Of a DNA stretch of 64,000 nucleotides, positions 44,191-53,955 are shown one piece after another. This DNA comes from Flagellimonas chongwuensis. GTDB lineage: Bacteria > Bacteroidota > Bacteroidia > Flavobacteriales > Flavobacteriaceae. The translations under genes and the position numbers were made by a program. The first letter of the stretch is position 1. Every line of letters starts with the position of its first letter. A model generated the notes under the pieces. The model searched no databases. It had not been told where the DNA came from and saw only the letters and a program-made list of their open reading frames with translations. The stretch lies in assembly GCF_013376415.1 (NCBI RefSeq), contig NZ_WYET01000007.1, forward strand, positions 62,001 to 126,000, in the 5' to 3' direction.

Positions 44191-45471
44191 ATGAACAACA
44201 ATAAAATAGCTGTAATAGGATTAGGATATGTAGGCCTTCCCTTGGCACGATTGTTTGCCACAAAGTATCCTGTTGTCGGTTTCGATATCAACGAATCCCG
44301 AATTAAAGAACTACAGACCGGAGTGGACTCCACACTGGAAGTGGAAAACGAGGTGTTGCAATCTGTATTGACAGACAAACCATTGGAAACCAACGGGCTC
44401 TACTGCAGCAATAAAATCAATGATATTGCCAATGCCAATATATATGTAATTACCGTCCCCACCCCTGTTGATAAAAACAATAGGCCCGATTTGACTCCAT
44501 TGAAAAAATCCAGTGAAACCGTGGGCAAGGTATTGAAAAAGGGAGATGTTGTTATTTATGAATCTACCGTATACCCTGGGGCAACCGAAGAGGAATGTAT
44601 TCCTGTACTCGAAAGCATAAGTGGATTAACGTTCAATGAGGACTTTTATGCAGGATATTCTCCGGAAAGAATCAATCCGGGGGATAAATTACATACGGTT
44701 GAAAAAATATTAAAGGTAACCTCTGGCTCCACCCCAGAAATCGGAAAAGTTGTGGATGAGCTTTACTCCTCTGTCATAACCGCTGGCACACATTTGGCGC
44801 CGACCATAAAAGTTGCCGAAGCAGCCAAGGTTATTGAGAATTCCCAAAGGGACATCAATATTGCCTTTGTGAACGAGCTTGCCAAAATTTTCAATCTCAT
44901 GGACATTGACACGCATGCTGTTTTGGAGGCAGCAGGCACCAAATGGAACTTTCTGCCCTTTAAACCAGGATTGGTCGGCGGACATTGTATTGGTGTCGAC
45001 CCGTATTACTTAGCCCAACGTGCACAAGAATTTGGTTACCATCCAGAAATTATCTTGGCAGGTAGACGATTGAATGATAGTATGGGAGGCTACGTTGCCT
45101 CTGAAATCATCAAATTGATGGTCAAAAAAGACCTGCGTATCAAAGGGGCCAAGGTTTTGGTGTTGGGGATTACTTTTAAGGAGAACTGTCCGGATGTACG
45201 AAATACGCGCGCAGTAGATGTAATCAAGCAATTGATGGATTATGGCACCGATGTCACTGTATATGACCCTTGGGCCAACCCTGCCGAGGTGGAACATGAA
45301 TATGGTTTATCCATCACTAAAAACCTTCCTGATGAAAAGTTTGATGCCGTTGTGCTCACCGTCGCCCATCAAAAGTTTTTGGAAATGGAGTTAAGGCCAT
45401 TGCTCAAACAAGATGGTGTACTCTATGACGTGAAGGGCATTATTAAGGAAGCTGTGGAGGCTAGGTTGTAA
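44191..45471 (+). CDS. Nucleotide sugar dehydrogenase, TviB/WbpO type
   Basis: A 426-residue UDP-sugar 6-dehydrogenase. NAD loop GLGYVGLPLARLFA; YESTVYPGATEEECIPVLE and YSPERINPGDKLH are hallmarks of the group that oxidises UDP-GlcNAc or UDP-GalNAc. The catalytic Cys266 is in GLVGGHCIGVDPYYLA. The C-terminal part has LGITFKENCPDVRNT. Paired with the WbpP/TviC-type epimerase it makes UDP-GalNAcA or UDP-GlcNAcA. It is the last sugar-nucleotide gene before the AT-rich core starts. Confidence 0.93.
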   Translation: MNNNKIAVIGLGYVGLPLARLFATKYPVVGFDINESRIKELQTGVDSTLEVENEVLQSVLTDKPLETNGLYCSNKINDIANANIYVITVPTPVDKNNRPDLTPLKKSSETVGKVLKKGDVVIYESTVYPGATEEECIPVLESISGLTFNEDFYAGYSPERINPGDKLHTVEKILKVTSGSTPEIGKVVDELYSSVITAGTHLAPTIKVAEAAKVIENSQRDINIAFVNELAKIFNLMDIDTHAVLEAAGTKWNFLPFKPGLVGGHCIGVDPYYLAQRAQEFGYHPEIILAGRRLNDSMGGYVASEIIKLMVKKDLRIKGAKVLVLGITFKENCPDVRNTRAVDVIKQLMDYGTDVTVYDPWANPAEVEHEYGLSITKNLPDEKFDAVVLTVAHQKFLEMELRPLLKQDGVLYDVKGIIKEAVEARL

Positions 45472-45502
45472 TAGCTAAGCCCAACTAAATAATTAAAAGC
45501 AT

Positions 45503-47017
45503 ATGAGCCAAATCAAAAAGGGGGCTGCTCTTAACTATACTAGTATAATACTAACCAATATTGTAGGCTTATTACTAACACCTTTCATTATACGAAAACT
45601 TGGTGATGCCGAATTTGGTCTTTACTCTTTAATAGGAGCTTTTGTTGGCTATATTGCCATTTTAGATTTAGGCCTAGGCAATACAGTTGTAAGGTTTGTT
45701 GCAAAATATAGGGCTGAAAAGGATAAGGTTGGCGAGGAAAACTTTTTGGCCACCACACTGATTATCTATGCAATTATTTCTTTTTGTGTAGTCGTGATAG
45801 GCACGATATGTTACTTTAACATTGAATCAATTTTCAAAGACTCTCTTACTCCTGACCAGATCGGTAGTGCAAAAAATATGTTTGTCATTTTGGTGTTTAC
45901 CCTAGCTGTTGGTTTACCCGCTGGAACATTTGAAGCTACATCCTATGGTTACGAACAATTTGTCTTTCCTAAAACTGCCAAAATAATTCACTATGTTATA
46001 CGCTCTCTATTAGTAGTTGGACTTCTATTTTGGAGCGGGAGGGCTCTTTCTTTAGTAATATTAGATGCTAGCTTGAATCTAGTATTATTTGGGGTTATGA
46101 TTTATTTTGTTATTGTCAAACTAAAAGTAAAAATCAAACTTCATTCATTTAGCAAACAACTTCTCAGAAAAATATTTGGATATTCACTTTGGATTTTTGT
46201 GTTCGCAATTGTCGGACAATTTCAATGGAGAGTTGGACAACTAGTACTTGGCATAATGACCGACCCCACTATTGTAGCGGTCTTTGCAGTAGGAGTAATG
46301 TTAGGCACCTATTATGGTGCATTTTCCACCGCGATTTCCGGGGTTTTTCTTCCTAGGGCAACACAAATGACAGTGACTAATGCGAACCCAAAGGAACTAA
46401 CTGACATGATGATAAAAATTGGACGTCTATCATTTATCGTCTTAATGTTTATCTTAACCGCATTTATCCTCTTTGGAAAACAGTTCATATTTCTTTGGGT
46501 AGGTGAATCATATCAGGATTCATGGGTAATTGCCCTTATAATCATGTTTGCGTACACCCTGCCTCTAGTTCAAGCCTTTGGGAATTCCATTTTGGAGGCT
46601 CAAAATAAATTATCATTTAAAGCAATCATCTACCTTATTTTTTTAATCCTGGGAACCATTTTTGGTGGTTATCTAGCAAAAGGTTATGGCGCTATAGGAA
46701 TGATAGCGGGAACGGTATCCGGATGGCTTATTGTTCAAAATATTATGAATTTTTACTACTATAAAGTAATTCATTTGGAAATCCCTCGTTTTTTTAAAGA
46801 ACTACTGAACAAAACATTTTTGGCAATACTAATAATTTTGGTTTTTGGATATTTTATAAGATTCATTCCAGGAAAAGATTGGTTCAATTTTGTTTTGAAA
46901 GGAATCAGTTATTCCATTGTATACGCCTTGGTAATGTACAGAATAGGGCTGATAGAATTTGAAAAACAGCTGTTCAAAACTACTTTTTCTAGTATAAGAA
47001 CCAAATTTGGAATATAG
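45503..47017 (+). CDS. Oligosaccharide flippase (Wzx-like, MOP family)
   Basis: A 504-residue inner-membrane protein with 12 or more hydrophobic segments. It begins QIKKGAALNYTSIILTNIVGL and carries the MOP pattern RKLGDAEFGLYSLIGAFVGY and the LGLGNTVVRFVAKYR loop. Wzx proteins translocate lipid-linked repeat units to the periplasmic face for polymerisation. The nearby EpsG-like protein and Wzc complete a Wzy-dependent pathway. From here on, base composition becomes visibly AT-richer. Confidence 0.9.
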   Translation: MSQIKKGAALNYTSIILTNIVGLLLTPFIIRKLGDAEFGLYSLIGAFVGYIAILDLGLGNTVVRFVAKYRAEKDKVGEENFLATTLIIYAIISFCVVVIGTICYFNIESIFKDSLTPDQIGSAKNMFVILVFTLAVGLPAGTFEATSYGYEQFVFPKTAKIIHYVIRSLLVVGLLFWSGRALSLVILDASLNLVLFGVMIYFVIVKLKVKIKLHSFSKQLLRKIFGYSLWIFVFAIVGQFQWRVGQLVLGIMTDPTIVAVFAVGVMLGTYYGAFSTAISGVFLPRATQMTVTNANPKELTDMMIKIGRLSFIVLMFILTAFILFGKQFIFLWVGESYQDSWVIALIIMFAYTLPLVQAFGNSILEAQNKLSFKAIIYLIFLILGTIFGGYLAKGYGAIGMIAGTVSGWLIVQNIMNFYYYKVIHLEIPRFFKELLNKTFLAILIILVFGYFIRFIPGKDWFNFVLKGISYSIVYALVMYRIGLIEFEKQLFKTTFSSIRTKFGI

Positions 47018-47020
47018 ATT

Positions 47021-48295
47021 ATGATTACTCTAGATAAGATTTTAATTGCTGATAATGGTACACGCATAGACTATGCATTTACCACAAGCCCAGATATCAA
47101 CAAATTTGTAAATCAAAAAGATAATCTCTTTATAAAGTATCTGGAAAACATAACACATGTTCCCAAAAGCATTCTGGCGATTCCATTTATTAGCAATTGG
47201 CTTCCTATAGCATGGTTTGCAGGTTTTGATATTGTAGTCGACGAAATAGATAGTGAGTTTTACACTTCCATGAAGGACCTAAAAGATGAATTTGCAAAAC
47301 AGTTCCCCGATTATAACCTAAAAGGAAATTTAAAGGCAAAAACTCTTGTTGAGAATAAATGTATTGGTAAAAAAACAGCAATGTTATTTAGCGGAGGTGT
47401 GGATGCTTACGCTACCTATATACGCATAAAGCACAAAGAACCCGAGCTTGTTACAATATTAGGTGCTGATATAGAAATTGAAGATACAGAGCAATGGGGT
47501 CGTTTCAAAAGCTTTATCGAAAATGAAGAGTTGTTGGCCAAAAATCAAAAACAATACATTACAACCAATGTGAGAAGTTTTTACACCTATCAAGTCGAAT
47601 TACTTCTCAAAGACATTGGTTGGTGGGGCAAAGTACAGCATGGGCTCTCTCTAATAGGTTCTTTAGCCCCTCTTGGCTTTAATAGAGGCTATGAAAACAT
47701 CTATATAGCTTCATCTTACACGAAAGAAATCCAAATTGCATGGGGTTCAACACCTAAAACAGATGAGACAATCAGATGGTGTGGCACAAAGGTATTCCAT
47801 GACGGATATGAACTTAAAAGACAAGATAAGGTAGATTTAATAGCTGAGTTTGCCAAGACCAATAAAGTTCCTTTCAGATTAAGAGTCTGTTATTCAGAGT
47901 TACGTACAGATTTTAATTGTAGTAATTGTGAAAAATGTTTTAGAACTATCTTAGGTATTCTATTAAACAATGAGGATCCCAACGATTATGGGTTTGTTGT
48001 TGATGAAAGTGTCTATGATAAGATTTTTTCCACAATAAACCATGGTGGAGCTAGTAAAGGCATGCAATATTTCTGGCTCGAACTAAAAGATAAAGCCGAT
48101 AAAGCCAATTCGTTTTTTGTCTTTAAGGATAAAGAATTGGAAGGGGCCAAACTTGAGAAAATCAAAAATGGAGAGCTTAATGCCATCATTGAAACAAAGT
48201 TGAAAAATAAAACCGGTATTCTAGCCAAGGGACGGTTTATTATACGCAACAAATTTCCTTGGTTAAGAAAAATATACAGGAAGATTAAATACTAG
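47021..48295 (+). CDS. PP-loop ATP pyrophosphatase-like protein of unknown role
   Basis: A 424-residue soluble protein. Residues 121-131 read MLFSGGVDAYA, the SGGxDS/A signature of the PP-loop ATP pyrophosphatase superfamily (members adenylate substrates before amidation or thiolation). A cysteine cluster CSNCEKC (300-306) with Cys290 could bind zinc as in QueC/ExsB or WbpG-like proteins. The N-terminal 110 residues and the basic C-terminus (FIIRNKFPWLRKIYRKIKY) are not recognised. It sits 3 bases after the flippase and before a pyruvyl transferase. A role in sugar amidation or another adenylating modification is inference. Confidence 0.65.
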   Translation: MITLDKILIADNGTRIDYAFTTSPDINKFVNQKDNLFIKYLENITHVPKSILAIPFISNWLPIAWFAGFDIVVDEIDSEFYTSMKDLKDEFAKQFPDYNLKGNLKAKTLVENKCIGKKTAMLFSGGVDAYATYIRIKHKEPELVTILGADIEIEDTEQWGRFKSFIENEELLAKNQKQYITTNVRSFYTYQVELLLKDIGWWGKVQHGLSLIGSLAPLGFNRGYENIYIASSYTKEIQIAWGSTPKTDETIRWCGTKVFHDGYELKRQDKVDLIAEFAKTNKVPFRLRVCYSELRTDFNCSNCEKCFRTILGILLNNEDPNDYGFVVDESVYDKIFSTINHGGASKGMQYFWLELKDKADKANSFFVFKDKELEGAKLEKIKNGELNAIIETKLKNKTGILAKGRFIIRNKFPWLRKIYRKIKY

Positions 48296-48348
48296 AATAA
48301 AATACTATTCACCTCAACACTTTTACTCAACCACAAAAAAAAAATCAA

Positions 48349-49317
48349 ATGAAATACGGATTATTAACATACGATGAAAACCGAAAGTTTTTCAATGTCG
48401 GCGATAACATCCAAAGTCTTGCTGCCAAGCAGTTTTTACCCCAAGTAGATGTTTACTTGAATCGTGAGCGATTGGGTAATTACAAAGGAGAAAGAGTAAA
48501 GTTGATAATGAATGGGTGGTTCACACATAATATACACAACTGGGTTCCTTCAAATGATATCGACCCTGTTTTTGTTTCTTTCCATATGAACAATACTGCC
48601 GCTCCTTTTATGTTAAGTGAGAAGGGGATATCGTACTTAAAGCAACACCAACCTATTGGATGTAGAGATCAATTCACGGCAGATACTCTTAACGAAAAAG
48701 GAATTGAAGCCTACTTTACGGGTTGTCTTACTTTAACATTGGATTCCTACAAGGTTGATGATTCTGAGCGTGAAGACAAAGTATATATTGTTGACCCGCT
48801 CTATAACTATCCAAGGCCGGAAAAAGTGTTTTACAACCCAAAAATAACAGTTAAAAACATTCTGAATGGGAAAGCATTTCAGCTCGGAAAAAAGAACAAA
48901 CATCTTAAGAATTTTATTAGTAAGGAATTATTAAAAAAAGCTGAATTTATTAATCAAGAGCCCCCTTCTAATACATATTCAGATGAGCAAAAATTTCAAA
49001 TGGCCGAAGATTTATTAAATAAGTATGCTCGTGCCAGAATGGTTATTACTTCAAGGATTCATTGTGCTCTACCTTGTTTGGCATTAGGTACCCCGGTCAT
49101 ATTTGTTAATGGCTTTGACAGCTTTGTCGATTCTTGTAGGTTCGATGGCATTCTTGAACTCTTTAACCGAATAGATATTAATAGCCAAACTGGGGACTTT
49201 ACTTCCAACTTTGGACTTGAAGGAAAGGTTGATGCAAATACCAACATAAAAAACCTTGAAAAGCACCATGACCTGGCTAACGCCTTGAAAAAAACTGTCA
49301 AAGAAGCATTATCGTAA
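48349..49317 (+). CDS. Polysaccharide pyruvyl transferase family protein
   Basis: A 322-residue enzyme of the WcaK/CsaB-type family, which attaches pyruvate as a ketal to sugars using PEP. The start MKYGLLTYDENRKFFNVGDNIQ, the middle PIGCRDQFTADTLNEKGI and the GCLTLTLDS strand, then ITSRIHCALPCLALGTPVIFV near residue 230, are typical of the two-domain fold. It has no signal peptide. Its place in the core suggests pyruvylation of the repeat unit, adding negative charge. Confidence 0.85.
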   Translation: MKYGLLTYDENRKFFNVGDNIQSLAAKQFLPQVDVYLNRERLGNYKGERVKLIMNGWFTHNIHNWVPSNDIDPVFVSFHMNNTAAPFMLSEKGISYLKQHQPIGCRDQFTADTLNEKGIEAYFTGCLTLTLDSYKVDDSEREDKVYIVDPLYNYPRPEKVFYNPKITVKNILNGKAFQLGKKNKHLKNFISKELLKKAEFINQEPPSNTYSDEQKFQMAEDLLNKYARARMVITSRIHCALPCLALGTPVIFVNGFDSFVDSCRFDGILELFNRIDINSQTGDFTSNFGLEGKVDANTNIKNLEKHHDLANALKKTVKEALS

Positions 49318-49330
49318 CGGTCCAAAGACT

Positions 49331-50431
49331 ATGAAACTTCTTTACATCACAAATCAAATAAGCGGTCCGGGCGGATTGGAAAGGGTTCTATCCATTAAAG
49401 CAAGCTATTTTACAGATGAACTCGAGCATGATGTACACATTTTGACTTTAAATGACACAACAGACTCCCTTTTCTTCGATTTTAGTTCTGCGATCCAAAC
49501 ACATAATATTGAGCTAAAAAACTCCCCTATCCATTATATTAAAGGTTATTTAAAAGGGATCAAGAATACCATTTCCAAGGTTGATCCCGATATTATTTTG
49601 GTTTGCGATGATGGGTTAAAGGGCATGCTTCTTCCCCTTTTGATAAGAAAATCAAGGCCAATGATTTATGAAAGGCATGTTAGCAAAGAAGTGGCTAAAG
49701 GAATCGGTCCCAACAATCTTTTTAATAGATTAAAAACACGATTGATTTATTTACTGATGAGATTAGGAGGTCAAAAGTTTGATGCATTTGTTGTTCTAAC
49801 ACAACAAAACCTAAAGGAATGGAATTTCCCAAACAACATTGTAATTCCCAATCCACTTCCATTTTGCAAAGGGGAGGTTTCTACTTTAAATAACAAAATT
49901 GTAATTGCTGTTGGTAAACAATCTTTCCAAAAAGGCTATGATCGGTTGGTCAAAAGCTGGAAAGACGTAGAAGAGAAATTTCCTGAATGGAAATTACATA
50001 TTTATGGTAGTGAAGATCCATCAAAAAAAATCGAAAAAGATATTGAGAAATTAAATCTCTCAGATTCAATTAAATTATTTAAACCAGTAAAAAATATCAA
50101 GGAAAAGTTTATTGAGTCTTCTGTTCATGTTCTCTCTTCCAGGTACGAAGGTTTTGGCATGGTCATTATTGAAGCTATGGCTTGTGGCGTGCCATCGGTT
50201 TCCTTTGATTGTCCTTATGGGCCTTCTGATATCATCGAAGATGGTAAAAATGGATTCTTAATCCCCAATGGCGATATTAAAGCCCTTGGACAATCCCTTA
50301 TAGATATAATCGGAAATTCAGAAAAGAGAAAAAAGATGGGAGTGTACGCATTTAAGAGCGTTGACAAGTTTCAAATGTCCGTTATCGGTGAAAAATGGAA
50401 TGATTTATTTGAGCAACTACAAAAAAATTAG
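49331..50431 (+). CDS. Glycosyltransferase family 4
   Basis: A 366-residue GT-B glycosyltransferase. The N-terminal acceptor domain begins LYITNQISGPGGLERVLSIKA, and the donor domain has AVGKQSFQKGYDRLVKSW and the EX7E region SSRYEGFGMVIIEAMACGVP followed by SFDCPYGPSDII. The pattern is close to the AmsD/AmsK-like galactosyl- or related transferases of exopolysaccharide loci, but donor and linkage cannot be read. It is similar in design to the gene at 52831, suggesting distant duplication. Confidence 0.9.
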   Translation: MKLLYITNQISGPGGLERVLSIKASYFTDELEHDVHILTLNDTTDSLFFDFSSAIQTHNIELKNSPIHYIKGYLKGIKNTISKVDPDIILVCDDGLKGMLLPLLIRKSRPMIYERHVSKEVAKGIGPNNLFNRLKTRLIYLLMRLGGQKFDAFVVLTQQNLKEWNFPNNIVIPNPLPFCKGEVSTLNNKIVIAVGKQSFQKGYDRLVKSWKDVEEKFPEWKLHIYGSEDPSKKIEKDIEKLNLSDSIKLFKPVKNIKEKFIESSVHVLSSRYEGFGMVIIEAMACGVPSVSFDCPYGPSDIIEDGKNGFLIPNGDIKALGQSLIDIIGNSEKRKKMGVYAFKSVDKFQMSVIGEKWNDLFEQLQKN

Positions 50432-50445
50432 TTAAGCCTTTAAGA

Positions 50446-51873
50446 ATGATTTTTAATTCAGTCGTATTTTTAATTTTCTTGCCTGCTGCCTTCGGCCTCT
50501 ATTGGTTGATATCCAAAAAGTCTCTAAAGTTCCAGAATATATATCTTTTGGCCATCAGCTACTTTTTTTATGGTTGCTGGGATTGGCGCTTTCTTTTTCT
50601 TATATCATTTAGTTCACTAATTGATTATCAAATAGGTAAGAGTATTCCGAAAGCAAAAAGTAAAAAATCCAAAAAAATACTTGTGGGCATTAGTTTGCTC
50701 ATGAATTTAGGGTTATTAGGCTTTTTCAAATACTTTAATTTTTTTATAGAATCGTTTACTGATCTTTTCAACCTAGTTGGGTTTAAAGCAGATTATGTAA
50801 CTCTTCATATTATCCTTCCTGTAGGCATTAGCTTTTACACATTCCAAACTCTTAGCTATACTATTGATGTTTACAGGGAGAAAATTGAACCCTCGAAATC
50901 TTGGATTCAATTTTTTGCTTATGTAAGCTTTTTCCCTCAACTAGTAGCTGGCCCTATTGAAAGAGCAACAAACCTATTGCCTCAATTTCAGAAGAAACGT
51001 ACATTCTCTTATGATAAAGCAGCGGATGGAATGCGTCAGATGTTGTGGGGATTTTTTAAAAAGGTTGTTGTAGCGGATAATTGTGCTGTTTTTGTAGATG
51101 CTGCATTCGACAATCCTGGAGCGAGTTCATCTGGCGAGTTATTTATAGGCATGCTATTTTTTGCTTTTCAGCTCTATGGCGATTTTGCAGGATATTCTGA
51201 TATTGCAATTGGCAGTGCCCGTTTGTTTGGGTTTGATCTTAAACAGAATTTTGCATACCCCTATTTTGCACGTGACATCGCAGAGTTTTACAGAAGATGG
51301 CACATGTCTTTGACTAACTGGTTCAAAGATTACCTGTATTTTCCATTGGGAGGTAGCAGGGTCAGCTTAAACAAAAACATTCGAAATGTTTTTATTATTT
51401 ACCTCGTCAGTGGCTTTTGGCATGGCGCCAATTGGACATTTATTTTTTGGGGGTTTTTAAATGCGTTGTATTACGTGCCTCTAATGCTTTTTAAGAGAAA
51501 TCGTAAAAACTTAGAAATTGTTGCCGCAAACAGCTATCTGCCCAGTTTGAGGGAAGGCTATGCAATTCTTGAAACTTTTATTGTGACCTGTTTTATACGT
51601 GTGTTTTTTAGGGCGAATACTATTGAAGATGCTTTCCTTTACATCAAGAGAATTTTTATGTTTGAAGGCAATTCCTTTGATAATTTAGATAAAGTCTCCG
51701 TTTTAGTGATTGTTTTTATGTTAATGGTTGAGTGGCTTAATCGAAAAAAAGAACATGGCCTTTCTATTGCCAATCAACCGGTATTGTTACGATGGGGTAC
51801 GTATTTCTTAATTTTTGGATTCATCCTATTCTTTGGCAAAGCATCGGACGCATTTATTTATTTCCAATTCTAA
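50446..51873 (+). CDS. MBOAT O-acyltransferase (AlgI-like), copy 1
   Basis: A 475-residue multi-spanning membrane protein of the MBOAT family, which moves acyl groups across the membrane for polysaccharide acetylation. The family core QLYGDFAGYSDIAIGSARLFGF, RRWHMSLTNWFKDYLYFPLGG and the catalytic His326 in SGFWHGANWTF are intact, and the protein ends in the usual FIYFQF. Six bases later begins its SGNH partner. It strongly resembles copy 2 at 60534-61970, including identical His numbering. Confidence 0.93.
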   Translation: MIFNSVVFLIFLPAAFGLYWLISKKSLKFQNIYLLAISYFFYGCWDWRFLFLISFSSLIDYQIGKSIPKAKSKKSKKILVGISLLMNLGLLGFFKYFNFFIESFTDLFNLVGFKADYVTLHIILPVGISFYTFQTLSYTIDVYREKIEPSKSWIQFFAYVSFFPQLVAGPIERATNLLPQFQKKRTFSYDKAADGMRQMLWGFFKKVVVADNCAVFVDAAFDNPGASSSGELFIGMLFFAFQLYGDFAGYSDIAIGSARLFGFDLKQNFAYPYFARDIAEFYRRWHMSLTNWFKDYLYFPLGGSRVSLNKNIRNVFIIYLVSGFWHGANWTFIFWGFLNALYYVPLMLFKRNRKNLEIVAANSYLPSLREGYAILETFIVTCFIRVFFRANTIEDAFLYIKRIFMFEGNSFDNLDKVSVLVIVFMLMVEWLNRKKEHGLSIANQPVLLRWGTYFLIFGFILFFGKASDAFIYFQF

Positions 51874-51879
51874 CCAGTT

Positions 51880-52830
51880 ATGAAGAAATACTTATTTAAG
51901 ACACTCATATTTCTATTAGCCTGCTTTGCTGTGATTACACTTGTTTTACTAAAGTATGGAGGCTATGTGGATTATTTCTACGTTAAGTTCACTACTCCCA
52001 AGGCAAAATCAATGATTATTGGAGATTCTAGGAGTATGCAAGGAATACAACCAAGTGTTGTGAACGAGGCCCTATCAAGTAAGGACTATTCCTTGCCAGT
52101 TTTCAATTATAGTTTCACCATTGCCCAAGCTTCAATGGGGCCCCTGTATAATGAAAGCATTTTAAAAAAACTAGATACATCATCATCCAATGGTTTATTT
52201 ATTATTTCAGTTACTCCTTGGATGTTTGGTTCTGATAAAAACAATGACAACGCCAAAGGAGAATTTAGAGAGGAAAATAGTCCTCCACATAACATGCACT
52301 ATGTAGATGTGAACCCAAACTATGAATATCTTTTAAAAAACCTCCAGTACTTCCATTTTAGAACTATTTTTAGACAATCCGCCGAAATGCACAAAGATGG
52401 CTGGTTAGAAGAAAAAAACTTACCTCAAAGTGAAGCGATTTTTAAAGCTTGGAAAGAGGGACAATCCAAAATATTTGACAATATGATGGAAGAATATGTG
52501 GTTTCGGACATACGTTTAGAAAGCTTTCATAAACTAGTCGTCAGACTTCAAGAGCATGGTGAAGTCATCTTAGTTAGAATGCCTATTGATTCAGACTTTA
52601 TAGAAAAGGAGCATTTATTTTATCCAAGTTTTGACAGTGATATGGAAAGGGCTGCACAAAAATTTAACATTCCTTATTTCAATTTCAACAAACAATTCTT
52701 TGCAACCAAATTCAAAACCTACGATGGGCATCACTTGGATAAAATAGGCGGGCAAAATTTCACAAAAACCCTGTGTGATTCTATAATATCTATTAAAAAC
52801 TCTATTAATATCCCTGCCACAAATAGTTAG
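51880..52830 (+). CDS. SGNH-like acyltransferase partner of MBOAT copy 1
   Basis: A 316-residue membrane-anchored protein (hydrophobic segment about 7-26). Residues 46-54 read IIGDSRSMQ, with Ser50 as SGNH nucleophile, and residues 282-289 (DGHHLDKI) provide the C-terminal Asp and His. Such proteins (AlgJ/AlgX, PatB, DltD-like) receive acyl groups from the MBOAT and load them on the polymer in the periplasm. Overall similarity is low, so the role rests on motif order and operon position. The gene ends right at the next start (no spacer). Confidence 0.75.
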   Translation: MKKYLFKTLIFLLACFAVITLVLLKYGGYVDYFYVKFTTPKAKSMIIGDSRSMQGIQPSVVNEALSSKDYSLPVFNYSFTIAQASMGPLYNESILKKLDTSSSNGLFIISVTPWMFGSDKNNDNAKGEFREENSPPHNMHYVDVNPNYEYLLKNLQYFHFRTIFRQSAEMHKDGWLEEKNLPQSEAIFKAWKEGQSKIFDNMMEEYVVSDIRLESFHKLVVRLQEHGEVILVRMPIDSDFIEKEHLFYPSFDSDMERAAQKFNIPYFNFNKQFFATKFKTYDGHHLDKIGGQNFTKTLCDSIISIKNSINIPATNS

Positions 52831-53955
52831 ATGGAAAAACAAAAGTTAAATATTGTAATTCTAACAGACCAACTTCATAAAATTGGTGGGATTAATAGCT
52901 TAATCAACATAAAAGCGAATTATTGGTCCACCGTTAAAAAGCATAAAGTTGACGTAGTCACTACAGAACAAGAAGGTAAAGCGACCTTCTACCCATTTAC
53001 CGAACAAATAAGTTTGTATGATTTAGGTATTCTGTACGATAGAAATAGCAGCTACTTTGGCAAAAACAACATTGTAAAAGTTTTCAAAAACTATAGAAAG
53101 CTAAAAAAGTTGTTGAAAAATTTAAATCCCGATTTAGTTATTATAGCCAATCATATTCCTGTAACCTTCTTTTTTCCGTTTTTGAACTCAAAAGCTAAGT
53201 TTTTAAAGGAGTATCACTTTACTCAATTTTACAGGTCCAAGGTAAAACTCACTCCCTTAATCCGATTTGAAAAGTTAATTGAAAGAAAATTGGATTTTAA
53301 AGTCGTGCTTAACGAAGAAGAAAAAGGTTTCTATAATTCTGGGCGTATTGTACATATTCCCAACCCAATACCACATAGTTTTATAGAGAAACCAAGCTTT
53401 AGCATTGAAACCAGAGAAAAAACCGCCATTGCCGCAGGACGCTTTTCACCTGTAAAACGATTTGATTTACTTTTAGAAATATGGAACGAATTTAAAAAAT
53501 CAGATAATGAATGGAATCTGGAAATTTATGGAGATGGAACTGATATAGACGTAGCTGAGTTAAATAGTTTGATAACCAAATACCATTTAAAAGATTCAGT
53601 ACGTCTTATAAAGCCAGTTGACAATTTGATGGAAATCATGCAAAAAAAAGGACTTTACTTAATGACTTCTATCCAAGAATGTTTCCCTATGGTTCTTCTA
53701 GAATCACAATCTTCAGGATTACCTATTATTGCTTTTGATTGCCCAACCGGACCAAGGAATATCATTGAAAAAGATAAAACAGGTTGTCTTATTGAGATGG
53801 ACAATAAAGTTATGTTCATAAATAAATTGCTGGAGTTAACACATGAAGATAATAAACGAGAAGAACTTGCGAGAAACGGATTCGAATCCGTACAAAAATA
53901 TCTTTTAGACCCGGTGATGAAACAGTGGGATCAAAAAATTTTAAATCATTTGTAA
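52831..53955 (+). CDS. Glycosyltransferase family 4
   Basis: A 374-residue GT-B transferase. Acceptor domain: ILTDQLHKIGGINSLINIKANYW. Donor domain: AAGRFSPVKRFDLLLEIWNEF, then SIQECFPMVLLESQSSGLP and FDCPTGPRNIIE. The arrangement parallels the gene at 49331. Start codon follows the SGNH stop directly, and the stop overlaps the start of the LbH acetyltransferase by one base (TAATG). Sugar specificity is unknown. Confidence 0.9.
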   Translation: MEKQKLNIVILTDQLHKIGGINSLINIKANYWSTVKKHKVDVVTTEQEGKATFYPFTEQISLYDLGILYDRNSSYFGKNNIVKVFKNYRKLKKLLKNLNPDLVIIANHIPVTFFFPFLNSKAKFLKEYHFTQFYRSKVKLTPLIRFEKLIERKLDFKVVLNEEEKGFYNSGRIVHIPNPIPHSFIEKPSFSIETREKTAIAAGRFSPVKRFDLLLEIWNEFKKSDNEWNLEIYGDGTDIDVAELNSLITKYHLKDSVRLIKPVDNLMEIMQKKGLYLMTSIQECFPMVLLESQSSGLPIIAFDCPTGPRNIIEKDKTGCLIEMDNKVMFINKLLELTHEDNKREELARNGFESVQKYLLDPVMKQWDQKILNHL

